64,000 nt of DNA, taken from Symbiotaphrina buchneri (Eukaryota; Ascomycota; Symbiotaphrinales; Symbiotaphrinaceae). The notes below the pieces were generated by a model. The model saw only the letters and a list, made by a program, of their open reading frames with translations. It did not search any database and had not been told where the DNA came from. Below, in pieces: positions 10,295 through 20,479 of the stretch; position 1 is the stretch's first letter; each line of letters opens with the position of its first letter. The DNA lies in the NCBI GenBank assembly GCA_001599915.1, contig BCIG01000001.1, positions 1,054,001-1,118,000 of the forward strand. Direction: 5' to 3'. Both the position numbers and the translations under genes were made by a program.

Positions 10295-12237
10295 TAGTAG
10301 ACGGAAATTATGGAGCGGTGACGAATGGCACATGTGAAATTGCGGGGATCAAGCTGGCAGGCGCATCCGGTGAACGATGCGTTAGAGTGCAAGCACGCTC
10401 CAGCAAACAGAAGTGAAAAATCAGAGACAGTTTGCTTCAGGAGTCACCGCAATCAGAACTGGATTGTGTGCCACAGGAAAAAGAAGCCATCACAGAGGAT
10501 AGAAATTTCAAAATATCGAAGCGGGCAGCGCATGTTACTCCAGGGCCTGCGCGCCCGCGTCAAAGGGATATCTGGAAGGCATGGTTGGAACAGATCGCAC
10601 CCGAGGTTTGGATAGGCAGCAGATCATCAGGCCGGTGCACTTGCACTGTAACAACCGGTGGCCATAGAAAAGGACAAGCCGTGGACTACAGCGTCATCGG
10701 ACATAAGCGCAGGCACCCGGTTCGTCCCTGGATCTGGGTCTTGTGCACCTGGAATGTCAACGGTCTGGGGGCATTGCCGATCTGCATTTCGCCGTGTTGC
10801 GGCAGCAATGCGGCTTCCGAGCCTTTTCTCAACCAAGTGGAACCTGAGCCTTGGTGTTACCTGACCAATCAGCCATGCACGACACGCCATGGCGAGGTCG
10901 CATGATAGACAGCAGTGCATGGCAGCCTTTGTGTTTCAAGAATTGTTCGGTGTAGCCGTGCATCCTGAAGGAATTGTTCCAGATGGTGCACATACTGGGA
11001 GACATATGCCTGCACAGAGAACAGTACGGAGTACGAATATCGGGCTCTCCCTCTTACCGTAGGGATATCCATTGTTCGGTTGGATCTGCACCCCCTGCCT
11101 TGCCAAGCTGGACGGTCCCGGGAGCCAAGAGAGCCAAGGTCCACCAAGCCGGCACCACGAAACAAAGGGGTCGGATGCTATATTTACCCTTCAGTTGTCC
11201 TTTTCCCACTTGTACGAACTGGGCGAAGCAAGAAATTGGGTGACCGCTTTGTCCTGCATCCTTCGTGCGCGTGTTGAAGAGCGCGCCGTGTGTCTTCCGA
11301 CCATGTTGTTAGATATCCTTCCACTCTGTGCATCCCTTGGTCAGCAGAGAAGATAATGTTGTAGAGACACAAGCCAATTATTAGCAGAACAGTGTCATTG
11401 GTGATGAACAAGCCACCTGACCGTCTGTTTCCTTGACGTTTTCCTGGATCGGGTCATAGCTCCAGTTGGCGAGCTTGATAGAGGTTGACAGTTTCCTAGA
11501 CGGCAACGTTGCGATTATTGCAGTTCATCTCATGCACAAGATTCAGCAGCGTTTGTGACCGCCCAGCTGGCCGGCGTACAAAACCTGTCCCATTCCACTG
11601 TGATATATGCTGCGTGCACATCACCTGTTTTTCATGAAAATGCGCGTCGGGCAACGCAGCCAAGAAGTGCGAAGGGTCCGCTAAGTTTCAGCTGGCCCAG
11701 CCCCACAGAGCTGAGGGAGAGCTGCACTGGACATCTCTCTCAATTGGGCCGAGCAATCTTATATCAATGTAAAAAACAAGGAAGCAGCGTAGTCGCCGCG
11801 GTCTGGTGAAGATATTGATGCAGACAAGCGTCTGGAACCTGTGCAGGAAGTCTCAATCCATGTTCATGAGCAGGGGAGGCGGTCGATTTGAACTTGCTCG
11901 GCTGTCAGCTGTATTGAGGCGACGTGTAGGCAGATGGTGTACCTGGTCGTAACTGCGGAGAACCCTTTCATCACCTCCTGCACAGCCCAGTCAGCATTCG
12001 TTTCCCATTACTATCAACTGCCACTCGTATCTCAAGGAGACCCATCGGCAGGACCTGATGTGACAAAGATCGAGGTGGTGTAAAGGGTGTTCCACGCTTG
12101 GCAGATCGATTGTACCGGGTGAGGCAAGCACGGGCATGGTCAACAAAGAATAGAAGCAGCAGGAGCAACAGCAGTACAGCGCATAGCATACCACCCACCA
12201 CCTGCGACCGGCTTGCGTCGCAACACCGTCCCTCTCG
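10295..12237. other. gene-poor stretch of about 2 kb
   Basis: Open frames up to 157 codons occur on both strands. They overlap one another, have no recognisable domains and no coherent splice structure. I see no terminal repeats, transposase or RNA gene. It may be the long upstream region of the 12238 gene. Confidence 0.4.
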
Positions 12238-14729
12238 ATGCCCTCTTTATCCGCCCGCTTCAACAAAATCAAGGCGTCGGTCGGTGGCCAGGACCGTGAC
12301 ACCAGCCAACAGCAGGACAACTCCAGCAACACCTCGCCCGCAGCATCTCAAATCAACCCCGGCTCACCGCTGATCCGTAGCCCCGACCCGGAAGATCGAT
12401 TCATGCAACAACCCCCTCGGCACCCAGAAGCGCCGGAATCCTACTACACTGCACCCCAAAGCGGGTTCCCTAGCCGCTCTACATCCAAGAGATATCCGCC
12501 GCAAAACAATTCCGGTCAACCCACTGTGAACCTGGTGGACCAGGCTGAAGCTGGAGAATATCCTCCAGGCCTCCCTTACCCCGCTGGCAGTGCGCCGAGC
12601 CCGCAGGAAGTCACGGAGCCGAAGAAGACCAAGAAGGGATTTTTTGGCCTGGGAGGGCATTCCAAAGAGAACGCCCGACAGAGCGTGTCAGCAAGTGGAG
12701 GTGGGACTCAAGGCGGCCTGGGACGAAGCGCTTCAGTCAGACAGAAAGAGAGTCAAGGCAGTAAAGGGAAGGGCTTGGGTCAACAACATTCTCACTTCCA
12801 CTGGGCGTCAGCCAGGAGTTCTAAGTCGAATCTGAGTGCCCCAGGTGAAGAACCTAGCAACGATCTTGACCCTTATCTGGTACAGGGTGAAGAAGGCAAC
12901 CCACCTGTGCCCGCTAAAGATACAGGAGTCTTCCCGGCCTACGGCGACGAATTTCTCGATCAGTCTAGGAGAGCAGCACTTCCTAGGATGAACACTGACT
13001 CTACGGCTGCTCGAGATCCCATCAACCAGGAATTCGGCCGTCCACAACGGCATCAAAGCTTTCACCAGTCGGTACAGTTCCCCCCTCCGCCGCAACAAGT
13101 CCCCCAGTATCAGGCATACCAGCCTATCCCGAATAACGGCAACAATCAGAGAGCGGCGGACGGCAGCCCAGTGGGATCGTATCCCCCTGTGCAGGAAGGA
13201 CAACCTCGCCCGTCATCTCGACAACAGTATCCACCTTCACCTTTAGCTCCACATCCTGTTCATCAATATCAGACATATAATCCAGAGACCGCTAGTCAGT
13301 CTTCACGATCATCGATGCATGGTCCCCCTATTCAGCAAGGTCAGGCACAGATGGTCGTGCCACCAGGTCCACAACAGCAATCACGCCGCTCTGTGGATTT
13401 GAACGTTGCCGCTTCTCAGCAAGGTCCGCACATGCAGCTTCCTGCTCCCACTCCAATGGCACCGAGCCAACCGCCGACGCCTGGCGCTGCTCAACTCCGG
13501 AGCCAGATACAAGCCCAGCAGAACCAGAACCACAGAGGGACAGGGCAGTCGCAGTCTCAAAATGCAGGCGATATGGGACGCAATACTCCGCCCCTCGGCG
13601 TTGATATAAATCACATAATGACGAAGTATGAGGAATTGGGTATGTCCGCCATCGTTTTCTCCGCATGTCACAACAGTGAGGCTAATCCGAAGCAGAGGCG
13701 AAATACAGGAAGGTCAAGCGACAATATTTCGACAGAGATGCTCAAGTGCAGCAGCTGCAGAACACTATTGCTCATCAAAGACTATCACAGTCTCGAAATT
13801 CTCTAGATGATAGCGAGTACGCAAAGCGATTTGAGCGGTTAGATGGCTTGATCAGCAATCTTTCTTTTACCATCCGCAAGGATTGGAAATTCGTTCCGCA
13901 ATGGCTTGAGCAAGGTCTGAATCAAGATGCTCATAAGGTCGGGAAACAAGAAATGACCGCTGTGGGCAAAGCTTGCATATCACGCTGGGTTGTGGAAGAA
14001 ATATTCGATCGTTACTTTCATCCTGGCCTTGACCCGACGCTTGCTGTTCAGTTGAAGAATATCGAAAAGAATATCCGTGCAGCTGCCCCGCTTTCTCAAA
14101 CCAAGGACGACGAAGAGGCTCTGCAGTCTAAAGTGTCAGTGTGGAGGTTGACGACGTTGGAGGGCTTGCAGCAGATGCTGGCCTCATCACAGGCTACCGA
14201 AAACCGGGCGCAGCTTTTGGAGACTCTGTCTGCGCAGCTTCGAGAGCAACTGCAACAGCAATTGAGCGACCCGCCTCCTGCAGGATTGGATGCTGGTGTG
14301 AATATGATTGTGGAGCTGGCTCTGGGTATTGCATATCACTTACCTCTTGAAAGTCGCAACGTCTACGTACATTACTTTCTCCCGGGAAGCCAGGTCTCGA
14401 ACGAGCTCATGAAGGTAGAGAGCGGTTTGCCGGCACTCACTAATCCAGGCTCAGCTACAGAAGGAGGAAAGCCGAGCGACGTTACGATGACCGGGTCCCA
14501 GGACGAGCTGAGCATGTCTAAAACCGAGTCTCCCGTAGACGCCAGTGGGGACGACGGCGGACCCAAAGAGCCGACGCAGAAGAAGGCGCAAGATGTACCT
14601 ACGAAACAAACCGGGAGCGGTTCGTCCAAAGGAAGCAATGCCCCTCCGCAAAGGGTGCGACTGTCGACGTCAATGGCTGTCGAGGTAAAAGGCAAATCTG
14701 TATTGGTGAAAGCATCCGTCTACACATGA
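12238..14729 (+). CDS. Gln/Pro-rich protein with C-terminal coiled-coil and conserved helical region, unknown function
   Basis: Two exons (12238-13639, 13696-14729) encode 811 aa. The intron is 56 bp, with a GTATGT donor and CAG acceptor. Residues 1 to about 460 are disordered and rich in Gln, Pro, Ser and Gly. A short lysine-rich patch lies near residue 125 (KKTKKGFFGLGG). From residue 470 a predicted coiled coil (AKYRKVKRQYFDRDAQVQQL) begins. A globular helical region follows around WKFVPQWLEQGLNQDAHKVG and SRWVVEEIFDRYF. The tail is acidic and Ser/Thr-rich. I do not recognise the family. The architecture resembles fungal scaffold or cortical proteins, which is inference. No membrane segment or signal peptide is visible. 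Confidence 0.8.
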
Positions 14730-16110
14730 ACTAAAGAGATATGGGAGGCTTTAGCGGTTAGGCAGCATTTGGGTTCGAGGTTGGACATGATGATATGGAA
14801 ATTTTCTTGGAATACCTTGTTTTGACGAATCGAAGGCTTTTGAATCTCTCTGTCTCCACATAGTACTGACACGACATCCATATACGATTGCTTCTGTTCT
14901 TCTTTCTGAAAGGAGATCCGCTCGCAGAATGACCCTTGTGCATAAAGCGCCTCCACGAATTAACTGCTGTAGCTTCTGCCAGAATGGAGTCGAAGTCACA
15001 AGTGAATGCGGTACAGTGGATGCGGCCGGCCTTTCGTCTGAGAAACCCGCGTGCCCTTTTTCAGAAAGGCCAGCGGATACCGCTGGGCATATTGTGTGAA
15101 TTTTGCATTGTATATGTGCCGACAATGTTGTCGATTACCTTGTTTCCAGGGCAATTCCTATCACTGAGTTAGTAAGATGGATCCCTGGTCTAAAGGCCGC
15201 CGTTAGAGTGTGTGCCCATGCTCTGGACGTCTATCCTTCAACAGATTGAGTGCTGTGAGATATCAAGGACAATGATCCCCTGCACCGTGGATGACTTCGT
15301 GGACACGGAATTGATTTGTGGATTGAGTTGGGTGAGTGAATGAAGACTGGGGGATATTCTAATGCAGGAGAGCTTTTGAGAAGTTATATGCCATACGAAT
15401 TCTACTGCCGACGGGTCGTCCCCAGTCAATGTGCTTGATACAATCCATATTAGTCTGTGATATGCTTGATGAGTGTTGAACATGATTACCTTATGATGCA
15501 GTTTCTAAGACGGAAGTAAGAATTACGACCAATCTGCAGAAGGTCATTCATTGGTCAATCCGGTGACGTCGCCGGCGGAGCGGTTTAGCCAACAACAAGG
15601 CACCAATTGTATGAAGGTGACAAAGGGTAGAAGAAGTTGCTGTACTAGTCGCAGGGACGCGTAACACACCGAGGGCCAGTCTCGAGATCTGTGAGCGGAC
15701 CATTGGCTTGGCGCGGCCCTTGCGCCTTTTTTTCCTTTTGCTCCGCCTCGCCTGAGCGAGCACGGTGGGGGGGGGCCCTGGACAAGGCGGAAAGGGATGT
15801 CTATGTTCGTAGGTACGGACCAGTTCACAGTAACAATATCGTTGCTGCCTTCCCTTCCATCTCTCCACCTCTCCTCTTTTCTTCACGATTCTCCTCTATC
15901 CAACGATTTCTGAACGGGAAGCGACGACTGCGTTCGGACACTTTTTGGCTTTTCTCGGATTCAGGGACCGAGGGCCTCAGTCGTAAGGCTGAGACGAGAG
16001 GTGGGGCCAGTTAAAAATAGCGCTCTTTATCAATCGATAACGGGGACAATCCTCCTTGCTCTCCATTTCGTGCAACTCAACCACTGCGGCTGTGCTCTCG
16101 ATTCCTCCAG
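14730..16110. other. intergenic region
   Basis: About 1.4 kb with no supported gene. The part after 15840 is C/T-rich and probably includes the 5' leader of the downstream membrane protein. Confidence 0.4.
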
Positions 16111-16163
16111 GTATGTACGACCAAGAAATGCACAAATATTTCACGATCACTGACCTGTCATAG
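16111..16163 (+). other. probable 5' UTR intron
   Basis: A GTATGT donor at 16111, a CACTGACC branch-like sequence and a CATAG acceptor at 16163 sit 26 bases before the ATG at 16190. The upstream exon has no ATG in a compatible position, so this looks like a leader intron. Confidence 0.5.
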
Positions 16164-16189
16164 TCCCCCAAGAATCTACTCCTGTGAGG

Positions 16190-17164
16190 ATGGATCAATC
16201 AAGTCAAGGTGGCGTCGCTGCCGTCCCTCAGCCTTCTCCAGATCCGACAACAACCATACCTACCAACACTACATCGTCGGATGAGACACAGGCTTCACAG
16301 ACAGATGCTTTAGAACAGAAGCAGACAGCGGCAGTCTCATCTTCAACCGTGGCCAACGAGTACAGCACATCAACTTCCATCCTACCTACCACTGCCACTG
16401 CTGCGACCACGGCTGCGCAGAGCACTCAGGCGAGCGGGCAGGATAGTACTATATTGCAGATCAGCAACAACCCATCCCAGGCCCACCATGGTTTAACAAG
16501 GGGCCAGCTCTTTGCAGCCATATTCTTCCCTATCTTATTCGTCATCCTGATCACTTCCTTGGGTTTGCTATGTTTCTGTCGTGGCCGCCGCAAGCGCGCC
16601 ATGGGCTTGGGCCACCGCGAGATGACCCAGTACTCGTCCTCTCAAGTCCTCCCGATAGCTTCACGCCAACCTATGCTTCCGACCACAGAGGCTCTTCCTC
16701 CCATTATCACCTACCGGACCTCGACCATGAACTCTGGGTACTTTACGGGCATTGACACCAATGCTGCGATGGCCGAAGGACCTCCTCTACCAGGCATGAC
16801 AACTGTGATGGAGATGGGCGACGACCCACCACCACCGTATCGTCCTCGAAGTGTCTATGATAATTCCAGGAATGAAGCAGCAGGGTCAAGTCCTCCCTAT
16901 CAGCCACCGAGCACGTACAGGCCAGAAAATGTGGGCTTTGTGAACACAGAGGGGGAAAGCTTATCGGAAGCCAACTTGCAGAGACATGGCAATGATACTG
17001 CTCGAGTTAGATCGCCCTTCGCGGACCCAGAGGAAGATGACGCTGTCTCGGAGATGTCGGACCAAGAGATGGTGAACAGACCGCGTGGTGATGACGAAGT
17101 TTCAGAAATATCAGATCTGTCCAGAGATGATAGATCAGAACGAGGGGCGCACCATGTATTGTGA
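16190..17164 (+). CDS. single-pass membrane protein with Ser/Thr-rich ectodomain and PPxY-type cytoplasmic motifs
   Basis: Intronless coding region of 324 aa. Residues 1 to about 100 are very rich in Ser, Thr and Gln, resembling an O-glycosylated ectodomain without a cleavable signal peptide. One hydrophobic helix (LFAAIFFPILFVILITSLG) is followed by a basic stop-transfer stretch (RGRRKRAM). The C-terminal half holds PPPPYRPRS and SPPYQPPSTY, candidate WW-domain ligands of the type bound by Rsp5/Nedd4 ligases, and an acidic tail. The layout resembles fungal WSC/Mid2-like sensors or ubiquitin-ligase adaptors. That is inference from layout, as no named domain is seen. Confidence 0.8.
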   Translation: MDQSSQGGVAAVPQPSPDPTTTIPTNTTSSDETQASQTDALEQKQTAAVSSSTVANEYSTSTSILPTTATAATTAAQSTQASGQDSTILQISNNPSQAHHGLTRGQLFAAIFFPILFVILITSLGLLCFCRGRRKRAMGLGHREMTQYSSSQVLPIASRQPMLPTTEALPPIITYRTSTMNSGYFTGIDTNAAMAEGPPLPGMTTVMEMGDDPPPPYRPRSVYDNSRNEAAGSSPPYQPPSTYRPENVGFVNTEGESLSEANLQRHGNDTARVRSPFADPEEDDAVSEMSDQEMVNRPRGDDEVSEISDLSRDDRSERGAHHVL

Positions 17165-17442
17165 TTTCAGAGGTTCTTTTGGGACAGATACCACGCTGGC
17201 GTTGATCATTATGTGTTATGAAAAGTTTCTTTATTGCATGAGCATGTACCTTACTTCAAGTGTATGGGTACCGCACAACGCTTCTTTCTGATCTCGAAGT
17301 GCAGTCAATTTCACTCCCATCAGACTTCCAATGCATAACCGTTGGCGCAGTTTCCAGCCGCTTTGGCTCTTTCCTAACTATGCAATTCTCTTGTGCCATA
17401 TGAATGCGCCTCTGGAGATGGATGTTGTACATCAACCCCCCC

Positions 17443-18668
17443 TCAATAGCCGCACTTGTCAGCAGGCGTCGGCAACTCCAATGGATACACGCCATCACCG
17501 GGGACCACATCAGGACCAGGATTGGGGTACTTGACCTCGGCCGTGGTGAGCGGAGTCAGACAGCCATTATCAGCATCCGCGACGAGCATAGCCGGGCGCT
17601 GATTGTAGGGTACGAACGAAGACGACGCCTGCGCCGAAGAGGAGGTTGGAGAGGGACCAGTTCCTTGTCGCTTCCCATGGGCATTGGCTGGTGGGCTGTG
17701 CTTGTGGTTCGCGGTACGCTTGTGCTTGTGCAGGGCCTTGTACGAGGGAGCCTGGATGGCGGGACAGGTACACATGCAGCCGTCGTCAGCGGTGTAGGTG
17801 CTCGCACTCGGTTCTGCAGAGACCATGATGCTGGAAGATGTGCTCGGAGGGAGACCATCATCAGTAGATGGCGAGCTAGCAGTGGTGATGTTGACAGCAG
17901 CGCAGTTCATGTTCATCTCTACGCCAGTAAGCGATCATGGTTGGACAAAAAGTCCCTCTGACTAGCTTACCTTGCTCACGATTGAACCAGATCCTGCGGG
18001 CTTAGTCAATATTGAGAGCTCCAACAGAAGAAGATTGGAGATGCACTCACCAGGCGAAAACAGCACTTCCCGTAGGGATGTCCTTGGGTACAGTGAAGTT
18101 GAAGTTCTGTCCGGCCGGATCCTCACCGCCATAGCGATGCGGACAGTTTCCTTCGAAGGAGGTCGCGACTTGGAAACTCGCGCCGCCGTCGACGCTGAAG
18201 CCGACCTGGCAGCTACCACCCCAGTGGTTTCCGATGCCGGTCATGCTATGGCTGATCTCAGCGACTGTGGAACAAATGGATCTGAAGTCACAGGACGCTG
18301 AAGGGAGGTGTTGGACCACTTTTCTGTCTTTCACTTACTTGAAGTTCTGCACGCTGCCGGCTTCCCAGGTCGCGACTGGAGCACCTGCTGGTGTGCCCAG
18401 GAGATCAAGATAACCACGGCATGGATAAGGCGTGGTGCGTCCGCAACAGTTGAAGGGATATTGCAGGTAGGGATCGGCAGTGCCAACGGTGAAAGGGTTA
18501 TTCGACGCATTGAAAGGGGGAGGATAGTTCAACTGTGATGGGATGAGCCTTCGGTCAAGCTTCATAGCAGATGCTAGTAAAGGGGGAAGGTACCTGCATG
18601 TGGCCCAGCACAGGAATCGAGAGGATGGTGAGAGCAAACGCAAGCATGGTGAGCAACATGTTAGGCAT
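17443..18668 (-). CDS. AA11-like lytic polysaccharide monooxygenase (secreted)
   Basis: Five exons (18668-18594, 18532-18339, 18251-18051, 17993-17971, 17918-17443) encode 322 aa. A signal peptide of 22 residues ends in VLG, leaving His23 (HMQ) as the mature N-terminal residue, the hallmark of a copper histidine brace. The second brace histidine is probably His99 in NHWGGSCQ, which matches the HGGGSCQ pattern I recall for AA11. A block FAWIWFNREQEMNMNCA matches the AA11 C-terminal core. There the usual EMYMNC tyrosine is Asn (residue 167). After the core lies a Ser/Thr-rich linker with Lys/His repeats. A conserved C-terminal tail contains NGCLTP and PNPGPDVV. AA11 enzymes act on chitin. Whether this variant is active is open. 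Confidence 0.85.
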
Positions 18669-19145
18669 GGCAGGCAGTGCCGGACTGTCTTTGATATCGT
18701 GTGAAGGAGCGTTGTCTTTGGCTGCAAGAGAATGATCGTGCAAATCGAAGGCTTGAAGGAGTAGAATGGCAAAGGAGGTGTGTGAACTGGGGATGTAGGA
18801 GGATTATCTACAGATGCTATTCGTTTGTTGTTGTTGAGCGTGTCGGCGAGGCGAAATCAACAATAAGCATTGCAAGTGAATGCCAACAATGAATGATGAG
18901 CGGGTACACGCGTGCCTGAGATCACACTGATCCTCTCCAGGCAGACTACATAGCACAAGGGGCTGTATTGAAAGGACTTCAACGTTCATGGTATTTCTTT
19001 CTTATGAACCTGAGTCTGGGGCACGCAATTTGATGCAGAAAGAGGTTCTTCAAAAGGACAACCTAGACAGTGAGAAGCAGCCTCTCTGCACATCAGCCAA
19101 CTTTGTGGGTCTTAGCACCGATCCCACGCCATTCCAGAATCCATA
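18669..19145. other. intergenic region
   Basis: 477 bases between the 5' end of the AA11-like gene and the 3' end of the repeat-protein gene. No supported feature. Confidence 0.4.
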
Positions 19146-20099
19146 TCACGAGATGTCCATATACCGACGGCTATCTCGCAGGGCAACTTTCGCTGTCGTA
19201 TCGTCCAACATGCTATGCATGATGCGCTTTTCATTCGCGCTTATCTCTCTCTCTTCCTTCGTGCGGGTCGGGTCAGGTGGAGTCCGGCGCCATTCTGGGC
19301 CAAGGCCATATGGATCGTCGTCCAGACCATCCTGCACAGACTGACCGTACATGCCTCGATTGCCATACGGATCTTGGGCCATCCCATGCTGCATAGGCTG
19401 ACCATACGTGCCTTCTCCGCGATCATCTCCTGCATACGAGCCTTGGGAACCTCGATAGCCATGAGGCCATGGGTAGGACTCATCACTCATGCCCTGACCT
19501 GTTCCAGCATACGGGCCTTGGGAACCTCGATAGCCATGAGGCCATGGGTAGGACTCATCACTCATGCCCTGACCTGTTCCAGCAGACGGGCCTTGGGAAC
19601 CTCGATAGCCATGAGGCCATGGGTAGGACTCATCACTCATGCCCTGGCCGGTTCCAGCGTACGGGCCTTGGGAACCTTGATAGCCATGGGGATATTGGAA
19701 GGATGTCCCTGCACCTCCCATGCCTTGGCCTGTTTCAGCATGCGTAGCAGCAGGATACCATGTATACTCCTGACCAACACCATTCATGCCCTGATTATCA
19801 CCAGGCGCAGCAGCCCCTGTGAATGCATTATACCCTCCATATCCCGCAGCGTATCCGGGCGGAAATGTAGCACCAGCCACTGAGGGGTACTGGCTCAAGC
19901 CAACTCCTGCAGACCCTTGATATCGGAGACGGGGTATCCGCGGCCTGATAGCTATTGTCAGGTCACCGTTGGTACCGCCTCCTATATATCTGGCCGTGCC
20001 TGGGTAGCCTCCGTTGCCTCCATAGCCTCCGTAATCACGGTAGATTCCTACCTGCCCACTGCCATATGCGCCGTTGGCTCGGGTGATCTGCTGGGACAT
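19146..20099 (-). CDS. Gly/Tyr/Gln-rich protein with internal tandem repeats, unknown function
   Basis: Uninterrupted frame of 317 aa from the ATG at 20099 (MSQQITRANGAYG). The composition is dominated by Gly, Tyr, Pro, Gln and Ser, with no hydrophobic helix and no signal peptide. The centre consists of 25-residue tandem repeats with the core GQGMSDESYPWPHGYRGSQG, in at least three close copies plus degenerate copies on both sides. The C-terminal 60 residues are charged and probably helical (TKEEREISANEKRIMHSMLD). The composition is prion-like, or resembles stress-induced low-complexity proteins. No family is recognised. The reverse strand also stays open across the repeat, a by-product of the composition. 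Confidence 0.75.
   Translation of the reverse strand: MSQQITRANGAYGSGQVGIYRDYGGYGGNGGYPGTARYIGGGTNGDLTIAIRPRIPRLRYQGSAGVGLSQYPSVAGATFPPGYAAGYGGYNAFTGAAAPGDNQGMNGVGQEYTWYPAATHAETGQGMGGAGTSFQYPHGYQGSQGPYAGTGQGMSDESYPWPHGYRGSQGPSAGTGQGMSDESYPWPHGYRGSQGPYAGTGQGMSDESYPWPHGYRGSQGSYAGDDRGEGTYGQPMQHGMAQDPYGNRGMYGQSVQDGLDDDPYGLGPEWRRTPPDPTRTKEEREISANEKRIMHSMLDDTTAKVALRDSRRYMDIS
19471..19700. repeat. 75-bp tandem repeat array inside the Gly/Tyr-rich gene
   Basis: The same 10-mer (CATCACTCAT) recurs at 19481, 19556 and 19631, exactly 75 bp apart, and the flanking bases are almost identical. Each unit encodes 25 residues, so copy-number changes would keep the reading frame. A diverged copy follows toward 19750, and another precedes the array. 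Confidence 0.9.
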
Positions 20100-20270
20100 G
20101 ATGTTAGCCAAGCAAGATAGATACTACTTATGGCTTAGGCAGAGATAAGATTTGTCGGAATGGTATGTGGATGAGGGTTTCAGAATTGAAGAGGCTCGTT
20201 GAGAAGGATTTGTGTATATGAGTGAGAGTTGTGAAATGAGAGCGACGAGAATTCAGGGCGGTTGCTCCTA

Positions 20271-20276
20271 CTTATA
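20271..20276 (-). promoter_or_regulatory. candidate TATA element
   Basis: TATAAG on the minus strand, about 172 bases upstream of the ATG at 20099. Motif match only. Confidence 0.3.
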
Positions 20277-20479
20277 GAGAGGCCAATTGAGTCATCACTG
20301 TGGTCTCCCGTGCAATTGCATACGTCACGGGCACAAATACGGTGTCGGTGTCATAATGGTAAGCAAAGTCACCAGGCTTTCATTTGTCACGCGTCTCGTA
20401 CTGACACGGATGCAACCTCGAGGAAAGCGAGTGAGTGCTAGTTGCCCCACAGGAAGATAGGAGCTTATGCAAAGAGCTT

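Noticed and set aside
10432-10905. 157-codon plus-strand open frame in the gene-poor stretch
   Set aside because: Overlaps other frames of similar size on the opposite strand, and has no recognisable domain, signal peptide or splice context.
19215-19883. 222-codon plus-strand open frame with repeated MGRTHHSCPD-like units
   Set aside because: It is the reverse complement of the Gly/Tyr-rich repeat gene. The repeat composition keeps both strands open, and the minus-strand protein has the more coherent ends.
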